DNA of 64,000 bases from Imbricaverruca yamaguchii (GCA_034440575.1 JAOTOL010001566.1:612501-676500), one strand, 5' to 3'. Shown: positions 24,650 through 51,440, counted from the stretch's first letter. A program made the numbers and translations. Notes: generated from the letters alone by a model not told the origin.

Positions 24650-26662
24650 TGACGGCCGGCGCGTACCTCGACGCGTCCAGTGGGCCTGGCCGAGGGAGCT
24701 GACAATCACGCAGCGTGCAGCGGGTGAATCTCGCGCCGCGGAACGCCCGACGGCCAGAGTGCAGATGGCATCTACAGGTGGCGCTGGCACCGGTGTGGCG
24801 GGAAAAGGTGGCGCCAGCAGCGTGTGCGTCGACGGTGCTGCCAGGCTCCGAGTGACTATCGGTCTAACGGCGACCATCGCGGAGCGTTTTGCCACGTGTC
24901 GGCGTGCCGTCGTAAGGTGGTTTGCCACGTGTCTGCGTGCGATCGTAGGACATTTGTCACGTGTCGGCGTGCCACCGTGGGGCGGTTGGCAACGTGTCGC
25001 TTTCACCAGATTGATGCATCAAGATTCTGGACAACTGGTCTGCATTTGGTGCTGCAGTGATTGTCGACGTTCGACGGTGAAACTTATTTTGTACCAGTAT
25101 AACAGGAACACTTGTTTTCTATGTTATTGTCACATTGAGCACAAATGGGCATCTGTTCGAATGGTAACACTTGTGTCGGGATAGACACAGGTGTGCTTCA
25201 TGCGAGACACCATTCCCGTTTTTGTTTGTATGTCTGGATGACGTACGTGTCTGCCGCCGTCTTTTCCGTTCATCGAAGTTCGCCTTTGTTATGTAGAGGA
25301 CAATATGCTGCACCTTTTCTAAGCTTCTTTGGAAGTCCATGTTTGATTTGTAGAGGTGACATCAAAAGCTGATTAGTTATACTACCATTCTGTGATGCTT
25401 GGTAGCCATTTTAAGGGCCAAGAGGGATCGGTTCTAAAAACGGGAAGCTGATGACGCCCGATATTCCATCATATACGAGGTCATAGCATTGAGCGGTGTG
25501 CTTTTTTTAGAGCCGTCACGAGTAGCCTAGGGGTAAGTTGCTCGTCTCACAATCGAAGTGTTGTGGGTTCGAGTCTCGCCTGTCTCTAGTCTTCGCCCAC
25601 AACCAGTCGGGGTGAGAGATTGGCGACGCTACATGACTCAACGGTCGATGTGTCGTAAAACCAATAACCAACCGATTGGAAACGGCATGAGATATGCGAC
25701 AGTTGCACCAATGAGTGACAAGTCTCTAAGGCTGAGTGCAGATATGTTAGATGCTCCTTTCACATTTATATGTGTAAGCATTACAATTTTTACATTGTAT
25801 TACTCCTAGTGGAATCTAAGCAGCTGCGAAAGTCCGGAAACATCGCATAAGAATCGGATGGTCCATATATTATTGGCTTTGCGTGATATATTGGACACAG
25901 TACAGCCAGCACCGCACGACTTCCCATGGTCGCTTCACCACACGCAATACCTGGAACATGCATACTGCAGAACACTCACAACACTAACCAGCCGCCTCTC
26001 GCGTGACAGACCCGGTGCACATCACCATCACGCCCTCAGCTGTGGATCATGGAAGCACGAGAGGAGCACAGCTCTCCCGCAGAGCTCTGTCATTATATCG
26101 GGGTATTGCGCAGGATATTGCACGGATATCACCCGCTCACTCATAACCAATTTGTAGGCGTCTCAACAGTCAACAATGGCGAGACGCCGCTGGGTGAAGA
26201 CTGCGTATTGCACCTGAAATACAGCGTGCAACGATACCTGGTTGGGGGAGGGGTGACATGTGACACTGATACGGTGGTCCTACACTAGCATGCCGGACAT
26301 ACCGCATGAGCAGTACCGAGCGTTTCAAGACGAGGCTGAATTTCGTGTCATACCCACGGCGGATCATCCCTGTGCAGGGCGGTCAATGCTGGTGGGCATT
26401 GGCAGGCACACATGCTTATCGTGAGCGAGGACAAAGTACCGCTCGCGATAAGAGGAGTTTACTCCCGGTTATACGGAACAGCTGAACGTTCGGTCGGGCC
26501 GCGCCCGCCCGTCACACTTTTCAAGACTAAACTTTTTGATGGAATATCGATTTTCAATGTCACTTAGAATTAGGCTCGGACTTGTACTTCGCTTTTTAAA
26601 AGCAGTTTTCAGCACAATATTCTCCATGAGATACGCAAATGTTTGCTTAAAGGAGAGGTGTT
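24650..26662. other. Intergenic DNA after mesd
   Basis: No gene recognised. At 24870-25000 a ~50-60-bp tandem repeat of GCCACGTGTCGGCGTGC type has three to four diverged copies. A SINE A copy lies at 25513-25674. Confidence 0.45.
25513..25674 (+). mobile_element. tRNA-Val-like SINE, family A, copy 1
   Basis: Head TAGCCTAGGGGTAAG, CTCGTCTCACAATCG (CAC at the anticodon position) and B box GGGTTCGAGTC, then GGCGACGCTACATGACTC and tail CCAATAACCAACC. Matches 40069 and 61379. Confidence 0.85.
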
Positions 26663-26747
26663 ATGGCGGAACCTGCTGATGGCGATCCAGCCGGCAACGC
26701 TAATGGCCCGCCAGTCGGTCGGCCGGCGGCTGGTCACGTAGTAGTGT
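26663..26747 (+). CDS. Candidate first coding exon of unknown gene
   Basis: ATG at 26663 opens MAEPADGDPAGNANGPP and runs to a consensus donor GTAAGT at 26748; the unspliced frame ends after 53 codons. The GC-rich, Gly/Pro/Ala-rich start within AT-rich flanks and the perfect donor suggest a true first exon. No downstream exon was identified and no family is recognised. Confidence 0.3.
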
Positions 26748-28498
26748 GTAAGTTTCCCATCCTTGGGTTGCTAAAGGAGCGCAGTGAAGGTTGGTTAACA
26801 TGTCTGACTCAATATGGCGCCTAAGTGTGTTCCTCACCAGGGGAACAGCATATACCTTGTATTGCCCTCGCTTGTCCGGAGCCCCTAATGGAGCTTTATA
26901 CTGGCACAGTGTGCATATATAATAATGCCTGTCACCTGGGCACCCGGGTTCAAAAGCGTTTCACCCAAAAATGTACTCTTCTAAAAACGCAAAATCTACG
27001 GGCTCCACCACAAAAGGGGAGGGCGGGGACACGCACCCAAGATTCTGAGCACTTCTATTACGCCAGTGGACAGTGTGGGAAGAATATACTTTTTTTTTTT
27101 AAAAAGTTCGACGTCCCCAGGACCAACCTTTAGGTCGTGACGGAATCCCTGTAAGTTTATAATTTTGGCTGACAATTCATGATTGTAATAAGGCTAAATT
27201 ACGTCGAACTTCCAGATGCAATGTTCCGGTGGACAGGCCACGGTCATTCGGCGTCCACACGCATCTGATCTGGCTATGAACCGGAGACGTGGTTGTAACA
27301 TGAGTGTTCCATACATTGAAAGTGTTTCGACCACGATGCAAGTTTAATGTCACCAGCTTCAGCGAATGCTCGGATCGCGGGTGGATTAAACAGCGCATAT
27401 CGTGGGAAGATGCGACATTGGACTTATGCTGATGCATGGAAAAGCATCATCTCTAAAACACAACAATTATGCACATGCACCAATCGCAAGTTCCACACAG
27501 CTTGAGAAATTCCTCTGGTGATTGAAATACATGATGTCGTGGATATTGATTTCTGAAGATTATTTGGGGGAAGGGTAAAATACATGATGGCAATAGGCAG
27601 GTGGATTGTAGGGACACTCCATAGGGTCCCGTGTTAACAGTTGAAATTTTTGGGAAGGGGCAGACAAAGCCAACCTTGAGGGGGCACCTGCCCCCCTCAA
27701 AGGTGCATAAGACACACCTGCAAGACCTGACCCATGTGCTGCCTCTGACATCTCGGCTCACGTCAGGGTCTCGCCAAATGTATGCACACGCCAAGGACGG
27801 ATCTAGGTATTGTCTTGGGGAGGGTGGGGGCACATGTTCGGAATGGCGCCACCGCGAAAGTACCCGGAGGGGCGCCTCTGACTGAACAGAATTAAAGGGG
27901 TGTACTCAGCTCTTCCCGGAGGGGATCATTTCTTTCAAAGGGGTGTTTTTTCCTCTCAGATGGGCGCCTCCGGGTGAAAATATTTGGGGGATGCTCGGTG
28001 CACTCGAGCCTACCAAAAGGGGCATCGTTTCCCGATCGGATCGGCGTCCACCTTCCGTGGGGTTAACATGCCCCCAGTACCACCTCCAATTTTCTCAATC
28101 CCCGTGTATACAGGGCAGCCCTCCCAAAGCTTTTTATCAGTGTAGCGAGGGGTAGAAGTAGACCCTTGAATTATATTACGAAAGCCCAACACCCTTCCGA
28201 CTGAGATACCGTGACTCCAGTGACAAGCGGAATTGGTTATGCATATCACATCAGAGAACAAGGCAAGCGGATTACAAACGGTGGAAAATCAAACATGTCT
28301 ACTGGTGCAATGGAGAACGAAATATAATTACTGCATGCACACAGGGCGGCAGATTCGAATCTACACCTTTGACTACGCTTCTGGCGCACTCCACGTCGTT
28401 ACACTCGGATTTGCACCGTTGACTACGCTTCTAGAACACTCCGCGTGACTACCGCGTCCGGCTATTCCTCCAACAGGCACTTGCTGGGTGTTCTCGCT
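26748..28498. other. Intergenic DNA with decayed repeats
   Basis: C/G-run repeats of the kind seen at 14.7-15.7 kb recur at 27640-28080. No ORF with a known motif. Confidence 0.4.
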
Positions 28499-29114
28499 TC
28501 ATTGGCGATTGGCTCCAGGCTCACTCTGCGGCGGGCCCGCATCTGCCTGCCGCTCCTCCATCGGGCTGAGGTAGGTGGACCGGCCCTCGGCCGCCAGCCA
28601 CCCGTTGTTGCACGCCTTGGTGCGAGTGTACACCACCTGGCGACAGGTCAGCTGGGTCGGCCGAGGTCAACACGCAGGCGATGGGCTGTACGATAACGGG
28701 GCAGCGTGGGGATAAGCATGCGATCTGGAATGAAAACTGTCTCCATACACTAAATACTATGCTGGATAAGGTACTCGTCACAATTTAAACCCTGACAACA
28801 ATGTGTGCCACACAAGGGGCGTCGGTAGCTCAGTGGTTACGCCGAGCGTCTGGCACGCCAGAGGTACGGGATTCGATTCCCCGCGATGTTCGCCCTTCCC
28901 GCTGCGTCGTAAATCTACAATCCAATCGAGCGTGTACCTCACCGCGCTGACCTCTGGTGGGGGACACCGTTTCCCGATGACTTGTGCTTATCTCTGACCT
29001 GGAATCCCACCACAGAGCCGAGCAGTCCGCCGACGATGACGTTGAGGTGGCCCGGTCGGGAGGAGGGCAGCTTGTTCTTCAGCAAGCTCACCGCAATGTA
29101 GGTTCCCGAGAATG
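28499..29114 (-). CDS. TMEM141: TMEM141-like small membrane protein, 5'-incomplete
   Basis: Two minus-strand exons, 29114-28999 and 28636-28499 (stop TGA at 28501-28499), join in phase 0 across a GT-AG intron. The joined protein reads through a hydrophobic helix (VIVGGLLGSVVGFQ), then VVYTRTKACNNGWLAAEG. This matches the second membrane helix and the GSVV...TR...CNN.W...E region of human TMEM141, whose molecular role is not established. The exon at 29114 starts after GTCGGCAG with a CCCTAAC branch-site-like motif 50 bases upstream; its exact 5' end is uncertain. The first coding exon was not found in the AT-rich DNA towards Lis-1. The intron of 362 bases contains a tRNA-like SINE at 28812-28975. 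The last ~25 residues are polar and not conserved. Confidence 0.75.
28812..28975 (+). mobile_element. tRNA-like SINE, family E, in TMEM141 intron
   Basis: A box GGTAGCTCAGTGGTTACGCC and B box GGATTCGATTCCC, then a GC-rich body. It could be mistaken for a tRNA gene but lacks a foldable acceptor stem. Confidence 0.6.
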
Positions 29115-30754
29115 CTGCCGACGTCGCGTGGTAAAACAAGATGGAGCGGATGTACGTTAGGGAAGTGAAGTGCCAGTGCAGACTAGCTTCACACAAGGAC
29201 AGCTATAACTCTGCATTCTGGATTCTGGATATTCTTGAAGAAACATATTCATGAGAGATGCACTTGAACAGTGAAATTTACAGTTAGCTACACTGATCTT
29301 TAGGTGGGGGTAATGAACATGCATACTACAAAAATAAACTGCCCAGCTCCAAAATCTGGGTGATTATATCATGGCACAGAAATAGCACATTTCAACCCAT
29401 AGGGTGCCTACAATATCTAGAAAATGGAACTGCTCTATATTTTGACACAGACAATCATGTTTATGAACAAAGTTTATCAAGTTCATGGGCAAAGTGAAGC
29501 CAAAACAATCTATGCTATGGCATGTGATGGTGACAACAGACAACTCAATCACAGTAGCCACTGTGGCATGTCAATTCAGCTTCAACAGCAACAGCACTCA
29601 TTGCTTTAAAGCAATGAGTGTTGTTGTTTTAAAGAACAGTTGCTTTAAAGTCTTTTGGGAGTATTACCTCCCACAGCAAAAAACAAAACAAAGAAAACAA
29701 TGAACAACTTAGCCAGCAATTGCCAAAACTTCATCACAACACTTCTGTTGATTTTCTATTTTCTTATCTGATCTTTCTGGTTGGTTATTTAGTTACTTGG
29801 ACTTTAGGGCCATCAAATTTGACCTTTCCCAAATCCACAATGCACTATTGGTAAAATGGGAATTTCCTTGTGGCAGATGAGCAAGGGCAGACCCAGGGCG
29901 ACCTGGCCATGACTCTAAAAATTCTGAAAGTAGGGTGGGAGCAACCTATCTGTTGATCCTCCCCCAAAACCAGATGAATTGTTGCTATCAACATGACCAT
30001 AGAGTGCACCCCACACACCCTTCCCCATTCGCCAACCACATCCTTTGGTTGGTTATTGGAGTTTAGGGGCGCATCGACTACATCGGTCATGCAGCGCCCA
30101 TCAACCACATCCTTTGCAGCTTTGTGCACACTGTCCAGGATTTGGCCCGGGGGCATAACAGTTTGCTGAAAGTTGATCCCTCAAACCAACCTGTTGCATC
30201 CACCTTAGCAGGTGAAAACAAACTCACTAAGGAAGGTTGCAGCTATTCCAGACAAGTATGTCCTGGAGATGCACTCAGCATATGACTTAATGTGTGGATA
30301 CTTGTCTTTATACTTCTCTGCCACTTGTTCCAGGCTATAAATCTTAGACATGGCTCATATGCAATGTACTCTTCAGGAAATCAGGGAATATCTGCAACCA
30401 GGCATACACATGTCTCTACTATCAACAAGGGCTATACATGCCTCACAACTTCACTGTTGTTGTGAACAATAATGCTAGCAAAAACTAAAACAAAAACACT
30501 ACTAGCAAAAAGATAGTGATATCTACTATGCATCAGGCATAAAATAAATGGGCAACTTTATGCTTCAGGATGTTCTAATCATTCAAATGAAATGTTTATA
30601 AAGGTGACTGAGATGAGTGGACAACTCATTTTCTGTGCAAATTCTTACTTTTCAGGTTAGGAGCAAAACACCAAAAATGGACTTTGAGCTAGGTAACACT
30701 GCATACAAGGACATGCTTAAAAACAAAAAAGCAACATAACCTAACCTAACCTCA

Positions 30755-31620
30755 TGGTGTACCTCTATGTACCTCATGCTATTCAGTCTCAATTCAAGGT
30801 TTTTGCAGATGACTTAAAAATATACATGAAATTGAAGTACAAATCTGTCTCAGACCTGCTGGCTGGCATTTCCCAGGGTCAAAAGGATATAGATACTCTG
30901 GTTAGTACTGCCAAGTCATGGGAGGCTAGCAATGAATGCCAAGAAATGTGCAGTTCTGAAAGCACACTGGCTCATATGACTCTAAAAATATTGGTCCTTA
31001 CACAAACCATTACCTGGATGGATTTCATGTGAGCTTTGTTGAGGTCCATACTGACTTGGGCATCACAGTAGATACAAACTTGTGATTCCATCAACATGTT
31101 GACAGAATAGTACAGAAAGCTGGGAGCCTGGCCAGCAACCTGCTAAGTTCTACTTTATGCCACTCTCCTGAATTTATGAAGATACTATACATTACTCATG
31201 TCAGGCCACTTTTGGAGTTTTCATCACATGTTTGAAACACAGGTTACATTGGTGATTTAAGGCATCTAGAATCAGTACAGAGGATGAATGGTCTGGATTA
31301 TGGAGCCTGATTACAGAAACCAGATTTGTACTCAGTTGAAGGTAGACAAATTTGAGCAGACATGATCAAATGTTGGAAGATTTTTCATGGCCATTCTGCC
31401 ATTAAGATCTCTGACATGTTTGTGCTGGCACCATCAGTGAGCACACATGGTCACTCCTTGAAATTGGCACACAGGCGAGCATCAGCAGATGGCAGGAAAA
31501 TATTTTTTTTAGCCTCAGATGCTGTGCCACCTGGAATTCACTGCCTGAAGATGTGAAAATCTTAACAGACCTGGGGACATTTAAAGTGGCACTGCATGCA
31601 AATGTCTGCACATTGCTGTA
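30755..31620 (+). mobile_element. Decayed CR1/L2-like LINE, reverse-transcriptase part
   Basis: FKVFADDLKIYMKL contains the FADD form of the RT catalytic box. Further frames show HVRPLLEFSSHV and LRHLESVQRM. Several stops and frameshifts break it. Confidence 0.75.
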
Positions 31621-33939
31621 CAAACATATTGAATATGATTAACCATGGTAAAATACTAATCAAACTTGCAGAGTAGCTTTACTTCTCTATACTTTATCTT
31701 TCTTAGCTTCCATCATAAATATTTTCTGACAACATATTAACAGATGTAGTGGCCATTCTAAGCATACAATTTCTGCTTAAAGTATACTTTCCAGTTCCTG
31801 TGTCTTGCCTGTCTATCTGATAACCATACTTTTCTTTAGTCTGGGGGACTGGAATACCCACAGATATGGGCTCCCCTTCATCGGTCACAGAACTCATCTT
31901 TGGGTGAGTGATGCTCAAGAAGTTGGGAAGCCAACCAGGTGAGGGACCAGGTGAGTTAGGTTTAGTTCCTTAGGTTTGGTGACACTTTTGCTGTAAGCCA
32001 CAAATTATATTTTACAAATTGTGAGAGAACCAGGTGAGAGAACCAGGTGTGAGAACCTAGCTTATACTTCCTTTAGAGAAAACAAAATGTAAAAAATGGA
32101 ATTTAAAAAATGTAGTCAATTTTTTCCCACAGTTTTGTTTTGGAATTATAAAAATCTAACCCAATTAGCAACCAATTTGCTGCTGTTGAAGAATTAAATT
32201 ATTCAATTAAAAATCCTGCAAATTATTAAACTTAAAAATATAAACTAACCTAACCAAATGAAACCAAACAAATGTGTTAACTTTATAGAGGCAAATGTGT
32301 GCAAACACTTTCCTTGTTACCACCTTAAAGCATAATAATACTGATTAAATGCACTGACAAACCATCCATTTTCCACACATCAATAAGTTGAACATTTTGA
32401 GAGATGATGTGTCACTTGGGCATCCCCTTGGATACTACCAATATGAGTCTTAACAAAACCTACAACTAAGTATATGGCCTATGTCATGCACCTTGCTAAC
32501 AATACAAATGTAGGAGCATACAACAGCACACAGCCAGAAAATTGTTAAAGACATACTTCAAGTACTTTTTGTAGTATTTAAATGGTGCATTAGCAAAGAA
32601 ATGCAAGCCCACATAAATAACCAAAAGTTTGCTCCCAAATTCTGGAGTTGTAAGCTTGAATTAATGCATTTCCAAAGCAATTATCAGGCCAAGGACAGAA
32701 AAATATCTGCCATGTAATTTTCTCATTCAGAACATAATCCTTTCCAGGAAGCACCCTGCTCATTTCTTTGTTAAAGGTTTAAGTATCTAGTGCCATTTAA
32801 ATGGCTGGGAACATTATATTTGCAACGCCAGAAACGCACTGGAAATTAACATGAACGCAACATTTCTGTAACACGCAACACGGCAAAGTAACATTTGTTT
32901 TGAGAAACAGAAATGTCATCATTTCCAAATTTGAAGGGTCCAAAACTTTCCACCGCAAATCAAAGATTCTCGGTAATAAATGTAAGCCTGCAAGAGACAC
33001 GGCGTGATATCAAGCACACAAAGCAAATCAACAAAACTGAACCATGTATGTAATTAATTGGTACCGACACGCGCAACATTGCGAACAAAACACCACAAGT
33101 GTATTTACTGCGGCAGCATATACATCAAAATATAAAACTACTGCTCGCCGCTAGGGTTGCTACTATTTTGTTATGGAAGCAACAAATACATACACTCTTG
33201 TGGGCTTGTTTTGTGTCGATGCTGAGGGTAATGCGTTGATGTGGAGGTGTGTGACCTCATTCATTGAACTTGGCCTGGATTCGAAGCGCTCTTTTATTGG
33301 AAAGTTTAGAAAGTAGTGCCACTTCTCTTCTTTATTCGTGTATGCCATTTCATTTGTGATTTCAAGCTGGAAATAAGAAAATTATGTGCGGCAAATGTTG
33401 CGCATCTTCCCACCACTCCCATAGTTATTCATAGAAGTGCATATGCAAGGGGCATATGAGTTATTTTACTGGCATGGGGGCGCTGTTTTGACTTGTGTAA
33501 GTGATGAGGGGGCACTTATAATATCATGTGTTTGGTTTCATCCTATAAATGGTGCTCCCAATGATGTATAGATATGAGAGACTGGGAGATGGTGATCATA
33601 TAATATGCTTTTCCTTTCAAGCTGGAAGTGTTGACTCAGTAGGACACTGATTCCAAATTTTGCACAAGCAAATTGAACAGCTATTGCCAGACTTAGGTGC
33701 ATATTGAGTGTGGGATGTCCTAAAACAAAGGTAAAGTGCTTGAAGGTCATGGTATAGTCCTTGCTCTAAGACCAAGCTGCTGATATATAGGATAGCTGAA
33801 ACAAGATCAAGTTTGTTAGTGCATAAAAACTGGCTGAGATTAGATCAGTCAGTGAATCACTTGGTTTGTTAACTTCAACAAATTCTAGATTAAAAAATAT
33901 ATGTAAGTAGTCACAAAGCAAGCAATTGCTTTTGTTTTT

Positions 33940-34660
33940 TTTTTGCTAAGCAGAGCTCAAGTACATTTGAAAATGCTAGATGTTATGCTATAGCAGTGGA
34001 TACATTATATCTTACAATAGCTAGGTACAATAGCTGAGTAATGGGACAGAGCTTAATGGTGCAGTCCTGGGCTAGATTGAATCATACAAGTAAAAGATAC
34101 TTGTATTCTCTGGATGATGTAAATTTGAGTGGCAATGTTTTCTATATGAGGTTCAGGGCTCTAGTCTATGTTTGTTTCTGATCATATTTGCAAATGACAT
34201 TCAAACAGAGCTGATGAATATGGAATTTGAATTTGCTAGGGACATAAAAGTGACTAACAATAGTGATGGATCTAACAGATATCAGGTAGACTGAAAGGAT
34301 CTAAAAAGTAGACTGAAAATTGCAGGCATCTTTTAACTATGAAAAATATAAAAATATGCACCTTGTTTCAGGAGATAGGACATTTATATATACAATAGGG
34401 GGTAGTGAACTGGATGTCATTGGAAAGGAAAATATATTTAAGGTGTTACCTAATATATTTAAGTTCAGGTAATATCAGTCAAAATGATTATACTTTATTT
34501 AGAGTATCACATGGGGGTCATCAATTTAGATTAGACAAGACAAGTTCTAGGTGAGTTAAATGCTAGCAGGTTTTTTTGCAAAATGGTGGATGGGTGGTGG
34601 AGTAGGCTGATAGGGTATGTAGTAGAATCCCACAATGAATGAATTTTTAGAATATGGTAA
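33940..34660 (+). mobile_element. Strongly decayed LINE remnant
   Basis: Broken frames include FANDIQTELMN (altered FADD box) and a tail related to the F-x-N-R-V-V-x-x-W-N motif near 34510-34620. Heavily mutated, with many stops. Confidence 0.4.
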
Positions 34661-35257
34661 ATAAATTATCTAGGCCAGGAATCTTAGTTTTGCATTCTGG
34701 ATTATGCAGTAGGGCAGGGATGGGAGTGAATGGGGTGGGACTGATGTCAGTAGATGTCTTTTATTCTGCTTGTAAATCAATGACCATGATGTTTATTGGG
34801 AATTGTGTTGTGAACATAATTAAATGTGGTCTGGGACTGCTCCCAGAGACCATGGGTGAGGTGTGCAATATTTCATCATTTGTATTTTATGGTTCATGTT
34901 AAGACAACATGAAACTCATGGGTGTGAGCTATCTGCAAAATAATTGTGAATTAATATAGTATTTATTTTTATGTTCACATGTATTGATAGCCTTGTTGTT
35001 TGGTAGATTAAGCCAATGTGACCATGCCTGACACCTTGTGCATTTTCATTGTGCAGCACCACTCACTCACCTGTTGTGTCAATCAGCTAGTCTGGCTGTT
35101 AGGCCATGTTTTCTAGATGCACTGCTGCCTCACATCATTTGAGCCATCATTTGTATAAGCAGGATTGTTTGAATTTGTGTATGAGGTAACATTTCATTGC
35201 TATGGTGTAATATGAGACCACCAGCAATTTAAATGCCATCAATTTGTGTTGTTTCAG

Positions 35258-35283
35258 AATGGATTTCTGAGTTCTTCACTACA
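35258..35283 (+). promoter_or_regulatory. Lis-1 5' leader with putative acceptor and short uORF
   Basis: TTGTGTTGTTTCAG ends at 35257, a good 3' splice site, so the start codon probably lies in an exon that begins at 35258 and is spliced to an unseen 5' UTR exon. In this leader an upstream ATG at 35259 opens a three-codon frame (ATG GAT TTC TGA) that stops 15 bases before the main ATG. It could lower initiation at the main start; this is inference. Confidence 0.4.
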
Positions 35284-49139
<13,856 letters not shown>

Positions 49140-50593
49140 GTGGTGTCGCCGCCGGCCGCCCCGCCCCACCCTGCCGCGCCGCCGCCACATTCCAGGCTAG
49201 TCAGGCTTGGCCGCGGCCGCCGAGTGCCTCGCCCGCCGCCACCGTGTGATAGACGAGCTCGCGGCCGGCCCACGCCCCAGTAGGTATTTAATTCTAGTGT
49301 CCAGTGTGCTAGGTGTGTCATGTGTTAACTTATCGTGCGCGCGCGCGCGGCTGCCGGCGCGGCGGTGTGACGTGGTGACTCGTGAGCGGCGCGGCGCGGC
49401 CGGCGGCCGGCATGGTGCGGTGCGGTGCGGTGCGGTACGGCACGGCTGGCTGGCTGGCTGGCTGGCTCTCTCCGGGCTGGGCGCGTGTTTGTGTGCGGTC
49501 GGGACGGCGTGTTTGTGTGTGTGTGCAGGGGGAGGGGGTTGGCTCTGCGCTGTCCGGAGCCGTTTGAACACGAGTGGGCGGCCGTCTGCGATTGGTTGCC
49601 TCTGTCTGCCTTCGCGGCCGGGAGTGAACGCCTGTCGGCCGGCGCTGGTGGCCGCCATTGTTGGGTCTCGATCCCAACACGCCCCCGCCCCCTGCTCCTG
49701 TGGTCTTGTTGTTTGGGGGCGCTCTGGTGCGGTGAACTGATGTAACGTCCGCTGCAACTGCCATCGTGTGCTACCCTCGAAATTCAATCGGATGGGGGGC
49801 GAGGAAAATTGAACGATGCGGGAACCGGTTAGTTTCTTCATGCTTACGTGTGTAACAGCGTGACATGAGACGTCCCGTCGGAATGAAATGGTGAGTCGTA
49901 TTGCATAGCAACGGTAGCACTGGTTGGGTCCATGCGGTTTACGCACCACGGAGCCTCCAGTATCAGCTGGCGCCCGGAACCCCGCGCCATTCATGACACT
50001 AGCGATGGCCAACCGCGGCAGTGTACAGTCGCTGACACACCGCTGACGTTCAGCGGCCGTGGTACAGCCTCTGAGCCGTGTGCGCGCCCGGCGCCGCCGC
50101 CTGTCACGCGGCTATGACGGCTCGTAACGCGCGAGTTATGCACGTCTCTAGCTGTTGCGTCGACCGCCTCGCCCTCCTCTCCAATGAGCGCGTGTTCAGC
50201 TGCCCGGGTGCCCCATCCCTCCCGACGGGGGAGGGGAGTGGGTAGGCGGTGTTGCAGCTTCGGACCCAGACCGGGGCCGGCCCGAGTATGCGGTCGTGAC
50301 CGCACTGCATTGCTCTGTGTACATACGTGGTTTGGTAGGCTCTGGCGGGTGGGTTTTACGCGGCCCGGCGCCGGCCGGACCGCTGGGCAGGTGACGTCAC
50401 ACGAGCTGCACCGCGGGACTGGTGGAGGGTACTGGAACAGAGCGGGCACCACCAATCAAGCTCGCGCGCCGTGGGCGGCAAGTTTTGTTACGTGTCCTCA
50501 TGTGTTCAAGATCTTTTATTTTACCGGCAACGAGTCGTGATTGCGGCGCTCTAGTGGCAGATGGGATGTGACTTGTCTCCTGGTTTGCAATGA
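49140..50593 (+). other. GC-rich probable Lis-1 3' UTR / downstream DNA
   Basis: No protein was recognised here. The stretch holds a short (GC)n run at 49336, (GGTGC)n and (CTGG)n microsatellites at 49412-49475 and a gradual fall in GC. Long overlapping open frames on both strands reflect base composition and show no known domain. Confidence 0.4.
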
Positions 50594-50785
50594 CGTATCT
50601 GCTACATAGCGTAATAAAGAGACAGCGGAGAACTGGACGCCACCTGTGTATTAATGAGGTATCTACAACATAGCGTAATAAAGAGACAGCGGAGAACTGG
50701 ACGCCACCTGTGTATTAATGAGGTATCTACAACGTAGCGTAATAAAGAGACGGAGGAGATCCGGACGTGGCCTGTGCATTAATGG
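50594..50785 (+). terminator. 64-bp tandem repeat carrying three AATAAA signals
   Basis: Three near-identical 64-bp units place AATAAA at 50613, 50677 and 50741, the first two units almost identical and the third diverged. They lie 1.47 kb after the Lis-1 stop with no gene recognised between, so they are good candidates for the Lis-1 poly(A) signals. No downstream GU-rich element was proved. Confidence 0.45.
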
Positions 50786-51440
50786 TGCTTAGAAATGGTG
50801 ATGAAGGATTAGTTTTAATTCTCCCTTATCGGTGGCACCATGGAAGCTAGCTTGTTGAGATCAACACCGAAGAAAAGTTTGTCGCTCGTTACATCAGACA
50901 AATGATCCAGGGTGTGTGACGTGTTGCAATTGCATTTTTTTGCGGTACAAGATCATTACGATTATGAAAATCCGTGGTGTACAGCGGTGTACAACCATAT
51001 TCACGACAGACGAAATGCTGAAGCACCGAATTCAATATGAATTCTCGCAAATTGCAGTGCAGGATGTCTTTCCATGACGACACCTTTAAGGAATGGATGC
51101 ATACATGGACATGAATCCTTCACAAAATTGCATAATTCCTGGAATTAATGTGATTCTTTAGACATAAATCAAGGTGCAGTCTAGATTTGCCTATATACTT
51201 ACACGAGCATTGTGTTTATATGACTTTACAGATGTTCCAATAGCCTCTTGCATTTATTTCCAGATATTTGCATACGCACATGCCCGCATGCATTTGTGCA
51301 TGCATGAATACGTACATTTATGTGTATATATATGTAAGTTATATGCATACGCACACGTGAATTTGTTGGTAGTCGCGAGTCGCCAGCATGCGGGTCAGGT
51401 TGGGTTGCGTTCCCGCCCAGCATGCTGGTCAGGTGAGCGG
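50786..51440. other. AT-rich spacer, nothing recognised
   Basis: No ORF with a known motif. It has moderate AT content and no clear repeat. Confidence 0.4.

Larger units (their letters stand above)
29115..35257. other. AT-rich DNA between TMEM141 and Lis-1
   Basis: Dominated by decayed LINE sequence (30755-31620, 33940-34660). A 44-base palindrome lies at 29586-29629. A minus-strand frame at 33348-33163 (MAYTNKEEKWHYF...) follows an acceptor-like TTATTTCCAG but has no recognised family. Missing 5' exons of TMEM141 or Lis-1 could lie here. Confidence 0.5.

Noticed and set aside
28812..28975. Functional tRNA gene
   Set aside because: A and B boxes are present but no acceptor stem or clean anticodon arm pairs; the downstream body marks it as a SINE. 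The same applies at 3288, 25513, 40069, 56884 and 61379.
30735..30755. CCTAACCTAACCT as arthropod telomeric (TTAGG)n repeat
   Set aside because: Only two to three units inside an AT-rich repeat region; too short to be telomeric or to identify the phylum.
33163..33348. Minus-strand ORF MAYTNKEEKWHYF... as TMEM141 exon 1
   Set aside because: It does not match the TMEM141 N-terminus and ends in a stop, not in a phase-1 donor.
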